Assembly (NCBI GenBank): GCA_003512525.1
Contig: DOQG01000003.1
Coordinates: 1 to 64,000 of the forward strand
Reading direction: 5' to 3'
Length of the DNA: 64,000 nucleotides
DNA from: Oscillospiraceae bacterium
GTDB lineage: Bacteria; Bacillota; Clostridia; Oscillospirales; Ruminococcaceae
Made by a program: the position numbers and the translations under genes. The notes under the pieces are model-generated. The model made no database searches, was not told where the DNA came from, and was given only the letters and a program-made list of their open reading frames with translations. Each line of letters starts with the position of its first letter. Positions within the stretch are counted from its first letter, which is position 1. Shown here piece by piece: positions 52,721 through 62,669 of the stretch.

Positions 52721-53752
52721 TTAGTTAAGGAAATCGAGGAATGAGAAGTTATATACCCAGCTGAATGCATACGACTTGTTTATTGTCATTTCGTTTAAGA
52801 ATATAAGCGTATTATTACTTATCGCAACCGCCATATGCGCGATTATCACAACGATAAACACTATTACAAGACCCTGTACAAGTCCGAGCACACCACCGAG
52901 AAGGGAATTAAGCTTACCGATCACGGGAAGCTTGTTTACTACCGATGTTGCCTTTATTATAATTGACAGGATTATGAATACAAGGAAGAACAGTATCACA
53001 AATATCACTGTTCTCAGCGGCACAAGTATCACGGGCTTCGCCACATTGTCAAGAATTGCCTTACCGGGATTGCCTGACGATTCGACAACGCTCACTACAA
53101 CGTTGTTCACAAGTCCGCTGTCGATATCATCGATCGTCTTACCTTCAAGACCAAGTGCAGGAACTGCCTCACTCACCTGAGCAATTATATCGTTTACGCT
53201 TTCTGCTACATCACTGTTTTTTAAGTTCTGTGAAAGCACTTCAGTCAGAAGCATATTTTCAAGTCCGTACTTGTCTATATCACTCTCGTACAGCTGTACC
53301 GAACCAAGATTTATCTTAGAATAATCGACTGACTTATCAATACCGAATGATGTCAGGTCTACCTTGCTTATACCGGTGTTGCTGAGGTTCACATTGTTTA
53401 GATTTACAGTCACCTTACCCGCTTTGTCAGGTTTCAGGTCAAGACTGTCAAGGCTCTTGCCGTTTATCTTAGCCTTATCCATATCTATCTTTCCGAGCTG
53501 AGTTACAACATTTTCACCGAGTGTATCGTTGATAGATGCAGATATGCTCTGCTCGAGCGGCTGACTGATAAAGCTGTCATATACCCATGTTGAAACGCCG
53601 TCACTTATAAGCAGCGCAACCACAAATGATGCCACAAAGGCCGCAAGGCTCAGCACCATACGCACAAATCCTTTTTTTGCACCGACAAACAGCATACCTA
53701 TAAGTATTGCCGCAAGTATTACATCATAAAACCAAAAAAAATCTGTTCCCAT
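52721..53752 (-). CDS. CvpA family membrane protein
   Basis: 343 aa, AAAGGAAGG before the ATG. N-terminal CvpA part with two or three helices (about 8-55, FYDVILAAILIGMLFVGAKKG is the usual start), a long external insert (about 60-225) of Asn/Asp/Ser-rich beta-like repeats such as LNNVNLSNTGISKVDLTS, then two helices (about 235-265, 280-310). CvpA proteins in other bacteria affect colicin release and envelope stress; the insert makes this one larger than usual (160-180 aa). Last gene of the long minus-strand run. Confidence 0.82.
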   Translation of the reverse strand: MGTDFFWFYDVILAAILIGMLFVGAKKGFVRMVLSLAAFVASFVVALLISDGVSTWVYDSFISQPLEQSISASINDTLGENVVTQLGKIDMDKAKINGKSLDSLDLKPDKAGKVTVNLNNVNLSNTGISKVDLTSFGIDKSVDYSKINLGSVQLYESDIDKYGLENMLLTEVLSQNLKNSDVAESVNDIIAQVSEAVPALGLEGKTIDDIDSGLVNNVVVSVVESSGNPGKAILDNVAKPVILVPLRTVIFVILFFLVFIILSIIIKATSVVNKLPVIGKLNSLLGGVLGLVQGLVIVFIVVIIAHMAVAISNNTLIFLNEMTINKSYAFSWVYNFSFLDFLN

Positions 53753-53778
53753 TAAATACCTTCCTTTCCGATTTGCGG

Positions 53779-54969
53779 TTACATACTTATACTGTCAACC
53801 GCATCATAGCCCATAAGCAGTATCGACCCGCCGACTGTTATAAAGTCGGAATAGCTGTCTGTAAGCAGTGTCTTTTTTTCCGATTCAAGAGATAAATTAT
53901 ATTGAGTTATATCTGATTCGGTCATAATAAAAACAGTATCACCGCTGACTTTTATCTGTTTTACATCGGCTGAAACCGCAATGGAGGCTGTCACTTCACA
54001 CTTGTCATTGAGAATAACCGTTTTTTTGCCATCATCAGTGAAGTCATCAAACACAAACGCTTTAAGAGATGATGATGCGTCAAAGTTCTCGACCGTTCCC
54101 GGATAGCTGTAGTTTCCGATAAGTTCACCGCTGTCGGCGCTGTATGTAGCCGCCATATTGTCACCGGTTACAGTAAGCACGTTTCCGATAAGTTCCAGCG
54201 AAAGTGATACACAGTCACCCATCGACTGCGACCACAACTCAGTGCCGTCACCGCTGATATCATACTTTGAGAGCTTCGTGACAATATTACCGTTATCGGA
54301 TGTTACCCTCGTCACATAGAGATACCTGTTGTCATCGGAGAATACAGCCTGCATTACATTGTCATCAATAAAGCGCTGTGTGTAAAGCCACTTTCCGCTT
54401 CCGTCATAGACGTATATTACATTTGAGTATCTGCCGCCTGTTGTTACGACCGCAGTATGCTCAGAGTTGCTCAGAAATACGGATACTATAACCTCGTCCT
54501 CGACAGTTTCCTTATAGATCTGACTTGTCTTATTGAACAGCGAAAAATCATGTCCGCCCTTATCGTAGATAACCACGCGTTTTGAGTTCGACACTGCCAT
54601 AGGGTGAACATAGCCGTGCTGTAAAGCAAAATTCTGTCCGCCGTTCTCGTTATAGGAATAGAGGTAGGTATCACTCAGCAGTGCAAAGCTGTCATTCATC
54701 GCACAGAAGCTGTAGTCAGACCTTCCGGTAAGACTTATCGGATAGCCTGCGGTATCGGTAGTCGTCGTCTGAATTTTAGAAGCGATACCGCGCAACGGCT
54801 CAAATATCGTGTCACGATATACCCATATCGGTACAGCAGCAGCAACAACTACAAGCAATATGATAAGGTTTCTTGTCAGCTTTGCTTTCTTCTTTTTTTT
54901 GCGATACAGCGTAACATCGTTTATGTCGTTGTTTTGCTGTTCAAGAGGATTTTTATCGGGTACTTTCAT
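53779..54969 (-). CDS. DUF5711-like membrane-anchored propeller protein
   Basis: 396 aa from the ATG at 54969 (AGAGGGG upstream). Cytoplasmic basic N-terminus (LYRKKKKKAKLTRN), one membrane helix about 34-53, then an external domain of repeating beta blades (GRYSNVIYVYDGSGKWLY, NRYLYVTRVTSDNG) like a WD40/PQQ propeller. Matches DUF5711 proteins, which often neighbour cvpA in Ruminococcaceae as far as I recall. Function unknown. Confidence 0.68.
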   Translation of the reverse strand: MKVPDKNPLEQQNNDINDVTLYRKKKKKAKLTRNLIILLVVVAAAVPIWVYRDTIFEPLRGIASKIQTTTTDTAGYPISLTGRSDYSFCAMNDSFALLSDTYLYSYNENGGQNFALQHGYVHPMAVSNSKRVVIYDKGGHDFSLFNKTSQIYKETVEDEVIVSVFLSNSEHTAVVTTGGRYSNVIYVYDGSGKWLYTQRFIDDNVMQAVFSDDNRYLYVTRVTSDNGNIVTKLSKYDISGDGTELWSQSMGDCVSLSLELIGNVLTVTGDNMAATYSADSGELIGNYSYPGTVENFDASSSLKAFVFDDFTDDGKKTVILNDKCEVTASIAVSADVKQIKVSGDTVFIMTESDITQYNLSLESEKKTLLTDSYSDFITVGGSILLMGYDAVDSISM

Positions 54970-54997
54970 ATTTACCCCTCTTTCATTTATACATCTT

Positions 54998-55738
54998 TTA
55001 GTAGAACACCTTGTTGAGATACAGTCCGCAAGCGGGTACAGTCTTGCCGGCAAACTCCCTGTCGGGCTTTGTGAGCGCGTTTATTATATCCTGCTCGGTA
55101 CGCTTGCCCTCGCTGATATATATAAGTGTTCCTACAATTATCCTCACCATATTGTGAAGAAAACCGTTGCCGCGAACTTGAATTTCCACAAAGTCACCGC
55201 TTTGCTCAACATCTATCGAATACACCGTTCTGACAGTAGTCAGCAGGTGCTCCTTTGCTTCCGCCTTGCAGAATGAAGCAAAGTCGTGCTCACCGACCAT
55301 AAGCCGCGCCGCGCTTCGCATTTTTTCAATATCGGGATCATACGGATAATGAAGCGCCATATCCGCCGTAAATACGTCCCTGACAACACCTGTATATATC
55401 CTGTAGATATACTCCTTGCCCTTACTGTCAAACCTTGCGTGGAAGCTGTCAGGCACTTCTTCACACGAAAGAAAAGCAATATCCTGCGGGAGCATTGCGT
55501 TCCCGCCCTTTATAAAGCCATCACAGGGAATAGGACAAGCAGTCTTCACATTGAACACAAACGCTCTTGCGTGCACGCCCGTGTCTGTCCGTGAACAGCC
55601 GTTTATCGTGATATCCTCTCCGAGCAGCTTTGACAACACCTCTTCTACCGTCTGCTGTATGCTGTTTGCGTTGTTCTGCCGCTGATATCCGTGATACGCC
55701 GTGCCGTTATATGCCATAGTTACTTTAAGATTGCGCAT
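54998..55738 (-). CDS. truA: tRNA pseudouridine synthase A
   Basis: 246 aa. N-terminal VTMAYNGTAYHGYQRQ, catalytic Asp52 in CSRTDTGVHA, FVEIQVRGNGFLHNMVRIIVGTL near the end. Makes pseudouridine at positions 38-40 of tRNA anticodon arms. The pairing with ECF transporter genes (ecfA1-ecfA2-ecfT-truA) is conserved across Firmicutes. Confidence 0.95.
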   Translation of the reverse strand: MRNLKVTMAYNGTAYHGYQRQNNANSIQQTVEEVLSKLLGEDITINGCSRTDTGVHARAFVFNVKTACPIPCDGFIKGGNAMLPQDIAFLSCEEVPDSFHARFDSKGKEYIYRIYTGVVRDVFTADMALHYPYDPDIEKMRSAARLMVGEHDFASFCKAEAKEHLLTTVRTVYSIDVEQSGDFVEIQVRGNGFLHNMVRIIVGTLIYISEGKRTEQDIINALTKPDREFAGKTVPACGLYLNKVFY

Positions 55739-55746
55739 AACTCACC

Positions 55747-56568
55747 TTACATTCCGGGGACGGGAACATAAATGTTCATAAGAACGGTCAATATGATCAT
55801 TGCTGCCATTATACCCGTAGCAACAATATCCCTTGCACCGAACTTGAGTTGCTTCATTCGAGTCCTGCCCTCGCCGCCTCTGTAGCAACGGCACTCCATA
55901 GCCAGTGCAAGCTCGTTTGCGCGCTTGAATGCTGATACAAACAATGGTATGAGCACCGGTATAAGCGCCTTGGCTTTCTTTACCAGTCCGCCTGTATCAA
56001 GGCTTGCGCCTCTCGCCTTCTGTGCCGACATTATCTTGTCGGTTTCCTCGATAAGAGTAGGGATAAATCTTAAAGCTATCGTCATCATCATAGCAAGCTC
56101 ATGCACCGGAAAATGCAGTTTCTTGAGCGGCGACAACAGTCTTTCTATTGCATCTGTCAGTGCTATGGGTGATGTCGTATAGGTAAGAAGCGACATTCCG
56201 ACTATAAGGAATACAATTCTTACCGTCATAAACACGGAGGTATTGATACCCTCCATATATATTGTTATAAATCCGAGCTGTACGAGCGGATCACCCTCAC
56301 CGTGTATAAAAAACAGATTAAGTATACAGGTGAACAGTATGATCGGCATAATAGGCTTCAAGCTCTTGAATATCAGCTTGAAGCTTATCCCCGACATCAT
56401 ATAAATTATCAGCATGAACAGTCCCGCCGTTATAAGCGAACAATAATTTCCTGCCATAAACAGCATAACAACATAGGCTATATCAAGCACTATCTTGAAG
56501 CGGCTGTCAAGTCTGTGGATTATTGAATTGCCCGGAAAAAACTGTCCTATTGTAATATCCTTCAGCAT
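55747..56568 (-). CDS. ecfT: ECF transporter transmembrane subunit EcfT
   Basis: 273 aa. Start MLKDITIGQFFPGNSIIHRLDSRFK, then five to six helices; the two Ala-Arg-x coupling motifs are AQKARGA and CRCYRGGEGRTRM, which contact the ATPases. Membrane core of a group II ECF importer for vitamins and metals. Overlaps ecfA2 by 7 bases. No substrate-binding S component is encoded nearby; they are usually scattered. Confidence 0.94.
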   Translation of the reverse strand: MLKDITIGQFFPGNSIIHRLDSRFKIVLDIAYVVMLFMAGNYCSLITAGLFMLIIYMMSGISFKLIFKSLKPIMPIILFTCILNLFFIHGEGDPLVQLGFITIYMEGINTSVFMTVRIVFLIVGMSLLTYTTSPIALTDAIERLLSPLKKLHFPVHELAMMMTIALRFIPTLIEETDKIMSAQKARGASLDTGGLVKKAKALIPVLIPLFVSAFKRANELALAMECRCYRGGEGRTRMKQLKFGARDIVATGIMAAMIILTVLMNIYVPVPGM

Positions 56569-57425
56569 ATCGTTCCTTTGTCCATATACTGCATTATTCT
56601 CTCTTTTGCACGTTCAACAGTATATATATCTTTTCCTAAGTCTACACCTTTATCTCTCAGCTTCATCATGATCTTTGTGATCTGAGGAACATCAAGACCT
56701 ATCTTTATAATCTCGTCCTGCCTTGCAAATACGCTGTCCGTATCCTCATGGCAGAAGAGTCTGCCCTTGTTCATTACAAGAACCTTATCGGCATACTTTA
56801 CTATATCCTCCATAGAGTGGGATACAAGCAGTATCGTCTTGCCGTATTTCTTATGATAATCGCTTATCTTACCGAGCACCTTTTCTCTGCCTATCGGATC
56901 AAGTCCTGCGGCGGGCTCGTCAAGTATCAGTATCTCGGGGTCCATTGCGATAACGCCCGCAAGCGCTACGCGGCGCTTCTGTCCGCCCGAAAGGTCAAAC
57001 GGCGAACGTTCAAGAAGCTCCTCGCGGATACCCATATTTTCTGCAGCCTCGCGCACCCTGCGGTCAACCTCGGCTTCGTCACAGCCCATATTCTTAGGTC
57101 CGTATGCTATATCCTTGTATACTGTTTCTTCAAACAGCTGATACTCGGAATACTGGAACACAAGACCGACCTTAAATCTTATTGAGCGTATGTCAACACC
57201 CTTGTCCCATATGTTCTGTCCATCTATGAGCACCTCGCCGGATGTCGGCTTTACAAGACCGTTAAGGTGCTGAATAAGCGTTGATTTCCCGCTTCCGGTG
57301 TGACCTATTATTCCGCAAAATTCGCCCTTTTCTATAGTAAGGTTTACATTATCAACAGCGGTCGACTCAAACGGAGTGCCCACGCTATACTTATAAGTAA
57401 GCCCTTTCAGTTCTATCACATTCAT
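56562..57425 (-). CDS. ecfA2: ECF transporter ATPase EcfA2
   Basis: 287 aa. Walker A GHTGSGKST (about 36-44), Q loop VFQYSEYQLFEETV, signature DLSGGQKRRVALAGVIA, Walker B ILILDEPAAGLDP, H loop VSHSM. QYSEYQLF and the C-terminal region mark it as the A2 subunit. Pairs with EcfA1 to drive EcfT. Confidence 0.94.
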   Translation of the reverse strand: MNVIELKGLTYKYSVGTPFESTAVDNVNLTIEKGEFCGIIGHTGSGKSTLIQHLNGLVKPTSGEVLIDGQNIWDKGVDIRSIRFKVGLVFQYSEYQLFEETVYKDIAYGPKNMGCDEAEVDRRVREAAENMGIREELLERSPFDLSGGQKRRVALAGVIAMDPEILILDEPAAGLDPIGREKVLGKISDYHKKYGKTILLVSHSMEDIVKYADKVLVMNKGRLFCHEDTDSVFARQDEIIKIGLDVPQITKIMMKLRDKGVDLGKDIYTVERAKERIMQYMDKGTIC

Positions 57426-57428
57426 TTA

Positions 57429-58301
57429 TTATTCCTTATTTTTAAGAATATTGTACAGAACCTCTGTACACTCATCTTCATCTATTACATCATCGGGTAC
57501 ATCTATCCCGCTTTTTTTCAGCTCATACATAAGCTCTGTCGCCTGCGGAACATCAAGTCCGACCGACTTCAAAAGCTCAACCTGAGAAAATATTTTCTTT
57601 GGAACATCGTCAAGCAAAATCTCGCCCTTGTCAATTACGACCACGCGGTCTGCCTTTGCCGCCTCCTCCATATAGTGAGTTATCAGTACGACAGTTATAC
57701 CGTGCTCCTTATTGAGCATCTTTATGGTCGACATTATCTCTTTTCTGCCCTTCGGGTCAAGCATTGCCGTGGGTTCGTCCATTACTATACAGCGCGGTCG
57801 CATTGCGATTATGCCCGCTATCGCAACTCTCTGCTTCTGACCGCCCGAAAGCTGATGCGGTGCGTGACTTCTGTACTCGTACATATCCACTGTCTTAAGC
57901 GCCTCATCTACCCGTCTGCGTATTTCATCGGGAGGAACACCGAGGTTTTCGAGCGCAAACGCAACATCTTCCTCAACTATAGTCGCTACTATCTGGTTAT
58001 CCGGGTTCTGAAACACCATTCCGACTGTCTGACGGATATCGTATATTCTGCTCTCGTCTGTGGTGTCTATCCCATCTACAAGCACCTTGCCCGAGGTCGG
58101 GAGCAATATGCCGTTAAAGTGCTTTGCAAGGGTCGACTTACCGCTTCCGTTATGACCGAGGACAGCTACGAAGCTACCCTTTTCTATCGAAAGGTCAATG
58201 TCGGTAAGAATGCGGTTCTTGCCTGTTTCCTCGCCGTTCTCGTCAAACACGGTATAGTCGAATGTAAGGTCTTCGGTTTTAATTATCTCTTTATCTTCCA
58301 A
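57429..58301 (-). CDS. ecfA1: ECF transporter ATPase EcfA1
   Basis: 290 aa from a TTG start with AAAGGAG 7 bases upstream. Walker [11 protein letters not shown] loop [20 protein letters not shown] (the NPDNQ form of EcfA1), signature [17 protein letters not shown], Walker [15 protein letters not shown] loop ITHYM. Three bases separate it from ecfA2. Confidence 0.94.
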   Translation of the reverse strand: MEDKEIIKTEDLTFDYTVFDENGEETGKNRILTDIDLSIEKGSFVAVLGHNGSGKSTLAKHFNGILLPTSGKVLVDGIDTTDESRIYDIRQTVGMVFQNPDNQIVATIVEEDVAFALENLGVPPDEIRRRVDEALKTVDMYEYRSHAPHQLSGGQKQRVAIAGIIAMRPRCIVMDEPTAMLDPKGRKEIMSTIKMLNKEHGITVVLITHYMEEAAKADRVVVIDKGEILLDDVPKKIFSQVELLKSVGLDVPQATELMYELKKSGIDVPDDVIDEDECTEVLYNILKNKE

Positions 58302-58322
58302 TCCGTTCTCCTTTACCGCGGC

Positions 58323-59189
58323 TTAATCGAAATATACGACCGCGGTGTTTCCTGCGGGTACTGTAAGTCCCGTCTGTTCAACAGGAAGTCCTATCTCCTG
58401 TGAGTCTACTCTTATCTTATATTTTCTGCCTACCGTCATCTGTAAAAGGTAAGTCATTACCGATGACGAAAGACCGGTCGTGTAGCTGTTGAGCACTATG
58501 AACAGCGGCTTTTCGGTCAACACCTCGGTGCACATATTCATAAGGTCGCAGATACTGTCCTCGAGCTTCCACATCTCACCGTTTGTTCCTCTGCCGTAGC
58601 TTGGTGGGTCGAGTATGATGCCGTCATAGCGGTTTCCGCGCCTTATCTCCCTGCCGAGAAATTTTACCGCATCATCTACAATCCATCTTATGGGTTTGTC
58701 TGAAAGACCGCTGAGCTTTGCGTTTGTCCTGCCCCAGTCTACCATACCCTTTACCGCGTCAAGGTGACAAACCTTAGCGCCTGCCTTTGCACAGGCGAGC
58801 GTTGCGCCGCCGGTATAGGCGAACATATTAAGCACGTTTATTTCCCTGCCGGCGTTCTTTATAAGCTCTGAGCATAAATCCCAGTTGACCGCCTGCTCGG
58901 GGAATATCCCGGTGTGCTTGAAACCTGTGGGCTTTACCATAAAGGTAAGACCTTTGTAGCTAATATTCCAGCTTTCGGGGAGCTGTTTTTTGTACTCCCA
59001 TTTACCTCCGCCGCTCGATGAACGGTGATATACCGCGTCCGCCTTGTTCCACAGCGGTGAGGGGTTCGGATTTTTCCATATTATCTGCGGGTCGGGTCGC
59101 ACAAGCGTTATACCGCCCCACTTTTCAAGGCGCTGTCCGTCTGATGCATCTATCAGTCTGTAGTCCTGCCAATCCTGTGATTTTCTCAA
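58323..59189 (-). CDS. Class I SAM-dependent methyltransferase (RlmI/RlmK-like)
   Basis: 288 aa from a TTG start with AGGTG 7 bases upstream. SAM-binding LNMFAYTGGATLACAKAGA, DAVKGMVDWGRTNAKLSG, and catalytic DPPSYGRG, as in the methyltransferase domain of RlmI/RlmK-type 23S rRNA m5C/m7G enzymes. It lacks the N-terminal PUA domain, so it is the short version common in Bacteroidetes and Clostridia. The rRNA target is inferred only. Confidence 0.85.
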   Translation of the reverse strand: MRKSQDWQDYRLIDASDGQRLEKWGGITLVRPDPQIIWKNPNPSPLWNKADAVYHRSSSGGGKWEYKKQLPESWNISYKGLTFMVKPTGFKHTGIFPEQAVNWDLCSELIKNAGREINVLNMFAYTGGATLACAKAGAKVCHLDAVKGMVDWGRTNAKLSGLSDKPIRWIVDDAVKFLGREIRRGNRYDGIILDPPSYGRGTNGEMWKLEDSICDLMNMCTEVLTEKPLFIVLNSYTTGLSSSVMTYLLQMTVGRKYKIRVDSQEIGLPVEQTGLTVPAGNTAVVYFD

Positions 59190-59195
59190 ATTAGT

Positions 59196-59537
59196 TCACC
59201 TTATCCTGTAACTGTCTACCGTCGGTCGTATCGTGTTGAGAAACGAGTTCTCTCCGATCGTATTTATCTTGAAGAACAGAGCCTGACTTCCGCCCGTTGA
59301 AGTTACCGAAACGAATATTCTGCCTTCCGTCTGGAACAGTGTGACGTTCATACTTACTCTGCCGCTTCCAAGACAGCTGTAACGTTCATATGCACGGACT
59401 GCGCAACGTGTACTTCCGACTACAATATCAGAGCTTTCTTCAAGAGATGCACTGGAACTCCCTCTAATTACAGTGTTGTGAAGATCCATAAGTATAATAT
59501 CGAAATTGCCGTACAGCTCTGCTTCTATCTTTGCCAT
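59196..59537 (-). CDS. DUF6054 family protein
   Basis: 113 aa. No membrane segment; alpha/beta pattern with RCAVRAYERYSCLGSGRVSM, then TSTGGSQALFFKINTIGEN, features I associate with DUF6054. Function unknown. Between glmM (18 bases) and the methyltransferase (6 bases). Confidence 0.62.
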   Translation of the reverse strand: MAKIEAELYGNFDIILMDLHNTVIRGSSSASLEESSDIVVGSTRCAVRAYERYSCLGSGRVSMNVTLFQTEGRIFVSVTSTGGSQALFFKINTIGENSFLNTIRPTVDSYRIR

Positions 59538-59555
59538 TTACAAACTCCTTTTACA

Positions 59556-60911
59556 TCAGCACAGACACTCTTTTATCGTGTCTGCGATAAGATTTGTCCA
59601 GTGATGCACTTCCTTTTCGTCTTTGCCCTCTATCATAACTCTTACAAGCGGTTCTGTTCCGCTTTCTCTGACGAGTATCCTGCCGTTTTCACCCATAGCC
59701 TGTTCAGCCTGTGCGATAATATCGGTTATCTTCTGTGTCTTGTCCCATAGTCCCTTTTTGTCCTCGGTGATCTTTACGTTGACAAGCAGTTGCGGGAAGT
59801 CGGGTATATCCTTTACAAGCTGTGACAGCGGACGCTTGCATTTCGACAGAAGTTCAAGGGTCTGCGCCGCTGTCAGCTGTCCGTCGCCTGTGGTTGCATG
59901 GTCAAGGAATATAATATGTCCCGATTGCTCACCACCGATATTATACCCACTGTTAAGCATTTCTTCAAGCACATAGCGGTCGCCGACCTTAGTGCACACG
60001 GTATCGATCTTATTTTCGTTCATAAAACGGTGAAATCCGAGATTGCTCATAACGGTGACTACCGCCGCGTTGTTTTTAAGCTTACCCATTTCCTTCATAT
60101 AGCGCGAAAGGATAGCAATAAGCTTGTCACCGTCTATTATATTGCCTCTTTCGTCAACGGCAAGGCATCTGTCCGCATCGCCGTCAAAAGCAAATCCGAC
60201 ATCACAACCACGCTTTTTAACAAGCTCGACAAGCTGTTCCATATGGGTAGAACCACAGTTATCGTTTATGTTAAGACCGTCAGGCTCGTTGTTTATATAC
60301 ACATATTCAGCACCGAACTTATAGAACAGAGATTCGGCTGTTGCACTGGCACTGCCGTTTGCACAGTCTATTGCAACGAGAAGCCCCTGAAACTTTCCGC
60401 CGACAGTCGACTGAATATGCTCGTTGTACTCGCTTACAGCACCGTACATTGTTCTTATTCTGCCGACATCAGAGCCGTCAACAAGCTTCATCTTTTCGGG
60501 AGTATCAAGTATCAGTGCTTCTATCTCGTTTTCCACGTCATCAGGGAGCTTGAATCCCGTTGACGAGAACAGCTTTATGCCGTTGTACTCAACACTGTTG
60601 TGCGATGCGGAAATCATAACGCCCGCATCAGCCTCGTAATATCTTACAAGATAAGCAACGGCGGGAGTAGGTACAACACCGAGAAGCTCAACATCGGCAC
60701 CTACAGAGGTTATGCCCGCGATGAGCGCCGATTCAAGGATATCCGATGAAATTCTGGTATCCTTTCCTATAAGTATCCTTGCTTTTCCTTTATGTGTTTT
60801 CTGCTTTGTCAGTACAATGGCTGCGGCTCTGCCTATGTTCATGGCAAGCTCGCAGGTAAGCTCGGTTATAGCTACACCTCTTGCACCGTCAGTTCCGAAT
60901 AATCTGCCCAT
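59556..60911 (-). CDS. glmM: Phosphoglucosamine mutase
   Basis: 451 aa from the ATG at 60911, where the canonical MGRLFGTDGARG begins; 14 codons further upstream lie in frame without need. Active-site phosphoserine Ser103 in ISASHNSVEYNGIKLF, metal loop DGDADRCL, sugar-binding GGEQSGH, phosphate-binding RESGTEPLVRVM. Interconverts glucosamine-6-P and glucosamine-1-P for peptidoglycan. The ribosome site AAAGG is about 12 bases away. Confidence 0.96.
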   Translation of the reverse strand: MGRLFGTDGARGVAITELTCELAMNIGRAAAIVLTKQKTHKGKARILIGKDTRISSDILESALIAGITSVGADVELLGVVPTPAVAYLVRYYEADAGVMISASHNSVEYNGIKLFSSTGFKLPDDVENEIEALILDTPEKMKLVDGSDVGRIRTMYGAVSEYNEHIQSTVGGKFQGLLVAIDCANGSASATAESLFYKFGAEYVYINNEPDGLNINDNCGSTHMEQLVELVKKRGCDVGFAFDGDADRCLAVDERGNIIDGDKLIAILSRYMKEMGKLKNNAAVVTVMSNLGFHRFMNENKIDTVCTKVGDRYVLEEMLNSGYNIGGEQSGHIIFLDHATTGDGQLTAAQTLELLSKCKRPLSQLVKDIPDFPQLLVNVKITEDKKGLWDKTQKITDIIAQAEQAMGENGRILVRESGTEPLVRVMIEGKDEKEVHHWTNLIADTIKECLC

Positions 60912-60964
60912 AATGCTTAAAATACCTTTCTTCTTTTTCCAAACACAACACAATTTTATTGAAG

Positions 60965-62017
60965 TCAGTCAAGTCTTTGCTGACCGTCACGCACAAGTCC
61001 GAGATGCTTATACGCAAGCTCGGTCGCGCATCTGCCCCGCGGAGTTCTTGAAATAAATCCGAGCTGCATAAGATACGGTTCGCATACGTCCTCAAGCGTC
61101 ACCGACTCTTCGCCGAGCGCAGACGCAAGTGTTTCCAGTCCTACAGGACCTCCGTTATAGCCGTTTATTATCATAGTGAGGAAGCGCTTATCAAGGCTGT
61201 CAAGACCGAGCTTGTCGATCTCCAGTCTGTTGAGCGCGATATCTGCCATTTCCTTTGTGATCTTCCCGTCACCCATAACCTCGGCAAAGTCGCGGACACG
61301 CTTTAAAAGGCGGTTTGCGATACGCGGCGTTCCTCTTGAACGCTTTGCTATCTCCATAGCGCCGCTTCTTTCGCACGGTATCGAAAGTATCACCGATGAG
61401 CGCATCACAATATTGCAAAGCTCCTCGGGAGTATACATTTCAAGACGCATTATTACACCGAATCTGTCACGCAGAGGACCTGTGAGCTGTCCTGCCCTTG
61501 TTGTAGCGCCGATAAGCGTAAACCTGTTCAGATCGACCCTTATCGACTGTGCAGACGGACCTTTTCCTATCATTATATCAAGTACGCAGTCCTCAAGCGC
61601 AGGATATAGTATTTCCTCGACCTGTCTTGAAAGTCGGTGTATCTCGTCTACGAACAGTACATCGCCTGTCTGAAGACCTGTAAGCAGCGCCGCAAGCTCA
61701 CCCGGCTTTTCAATAGCGGGACCTGATGTCACCTTGAAATTAACGCCCATCTCATTTGCGATAATCCCCGCAAGCGTTGTTTTACCGAGTCCCGGAGGAC
61801 CGTACAGCAAAACATGGTCAAGGCTCTCATTTCGTCTGCGCGCCGCTTCTATATATACTTGAAGATTTTCCTTTACCTTTTCCTGACCGATATATTCGTT
61901 CAATTTTTTCGGACGCAAGGAAAACTCAACATCGGTATCCTCGACAGAAAACTGCGGCTCGACAATGCGCGCTCCCTCGTCATCGGCTATATGTGAAAGA
62001 TCGTTTCTCTCAATCAT
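60965..62017 (-). CDS. ruvB: Holliday junction helicase RuvB
   Basis: 350 aa. AAA+ motor: [18 protein letters not shown], Walker [10 protein letters not shown], Walker [12 protein letters not shown], sensor [11 protein letters not shown] finger region GPLRDRFG, C-terminal winged helix [17 protein letters not shown]. Drives branch migration with RuvA. Confidence 0.97.
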   Translation of the reverse strand: MIERNDLSHIADDEGARIVEPQFSVEDTDVEFSLRPKKLNEYIGQEKVKENLQVYIEAARRRNESLDHVLLYGPPGLGKTTLAGIIANEMGVNFKVTSGPAIEKPGELAALLTGLQTGDVLFVDEIHRLSRQVEEILYPALEDCVLDIMIGKGPSAQSIRVDLNRFTLIGATTRAGQLTGPLRDRFGVIMRLEMYTPEELCNIVMRSSVILSIPCERSGAMEIAKRSRGTPRIANRLLKRVRDFAEVMGDGKITKEMADIALNRLEIDKLGLDSLDKRFLTMIINGYNGGPVGLETLASALGEESVTLEDVCEPYLMQLGFISRTPRGRCATELAYKHLGLVRDGQQRLD

Positions 62018-62056
62018 TTATACGCTTTCCCTTCAAAGTTAATGCGCGGACAATTA

Positions 62057-62656
62057 TCAGAACTTCGCAAGTTTTTTAAGTCCGGCCTTGATAAGCTCAT
62101 CGGCAGAGGCTGCGGGGTCAAGTCCGCCGAGCGCCGAGGTGGCTTCGTTGTTTGTATAACCGAGCACCATAAGCGCGGATATCGCCTCCGCAAATGAATT
62201 TGACGGTGCGGCTACTATCGGCACTGCACTGCCCCTTACACCTGCGGCTATTTCCTGCTTTGATACCTTGTCCTTAAGCTCAAGGACGATACGCTCTGCG
62301 GTCTTCTTGCCGATACCCGGAGCGTTTGTCAGCGCCTTGCTGTCGCCGGACGCTACGCACAGGGCAAAAGACTGCGGTGTCATACCCGATAAGATCGACA
62401 GCGCCGCTTTAGGACCTACTCCCGACACCGAGATCAGCATTTTGAAGCAGTTAAGCTCTGCCGCATCATAAAATCCGAACAAGTCTACCGCGTCCTCCCT
62501 TACCGCAAGATAGGTGAGAAGCTTTGCCTTTTCGCCGGTTTTAAGCTGTGATAATGTATTCGCTGTCGTGCGGCAGGCATAACCTACGCCGCCGCAGTCT
62601 ATCACCGTGAGATTAGGCTCGATCAGATCGACTGTTCCGTTTACACTGTATATCAT
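62057..62656 (-). CDS. ruvA: Holliday junction RuvA subunit
   Basis: 199 aa. OB domain MIYSVNGTVDLIEPNLTVID, two HhH motifs ISVSGVGPKAALSILSG and LTNAPGIGKKTAERIVLEL, and a C-terminal domain III (LMVLGYTNNEA) that binds RuvB. Weak ribosome site (AAAAGAG). Between ruvC and ruvB, 13 and 39 bases apart. Confidence 0.96.
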   Translation of the reverse strand: MIYSVNGTVDLIEPNLTVIDCGGVGYACRTTANTLSQLKTGEKAKLLTYLAVREDAVDLFGFYDAAELNCFKMLISVSGVGPKAALSILSGMTPQSFALCVASGDSKALTNAPGIGKKTAERIVLELKDKVSKQEIAAGVRGSAVPIVAAPSNSFAEAISALMVLGYTNNEATSALGGLDPAASADELIKAGLKKLAKF

Positions 62657-62669
62657 AATTTACTCTTTT

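Noticed and set aside
57300..58403. 367-codon plus-strand open frame
   Set aside because: Antisense to ecfA1/ecfA2; Tyr/His/Leu-rich shadow sequence with no domain.
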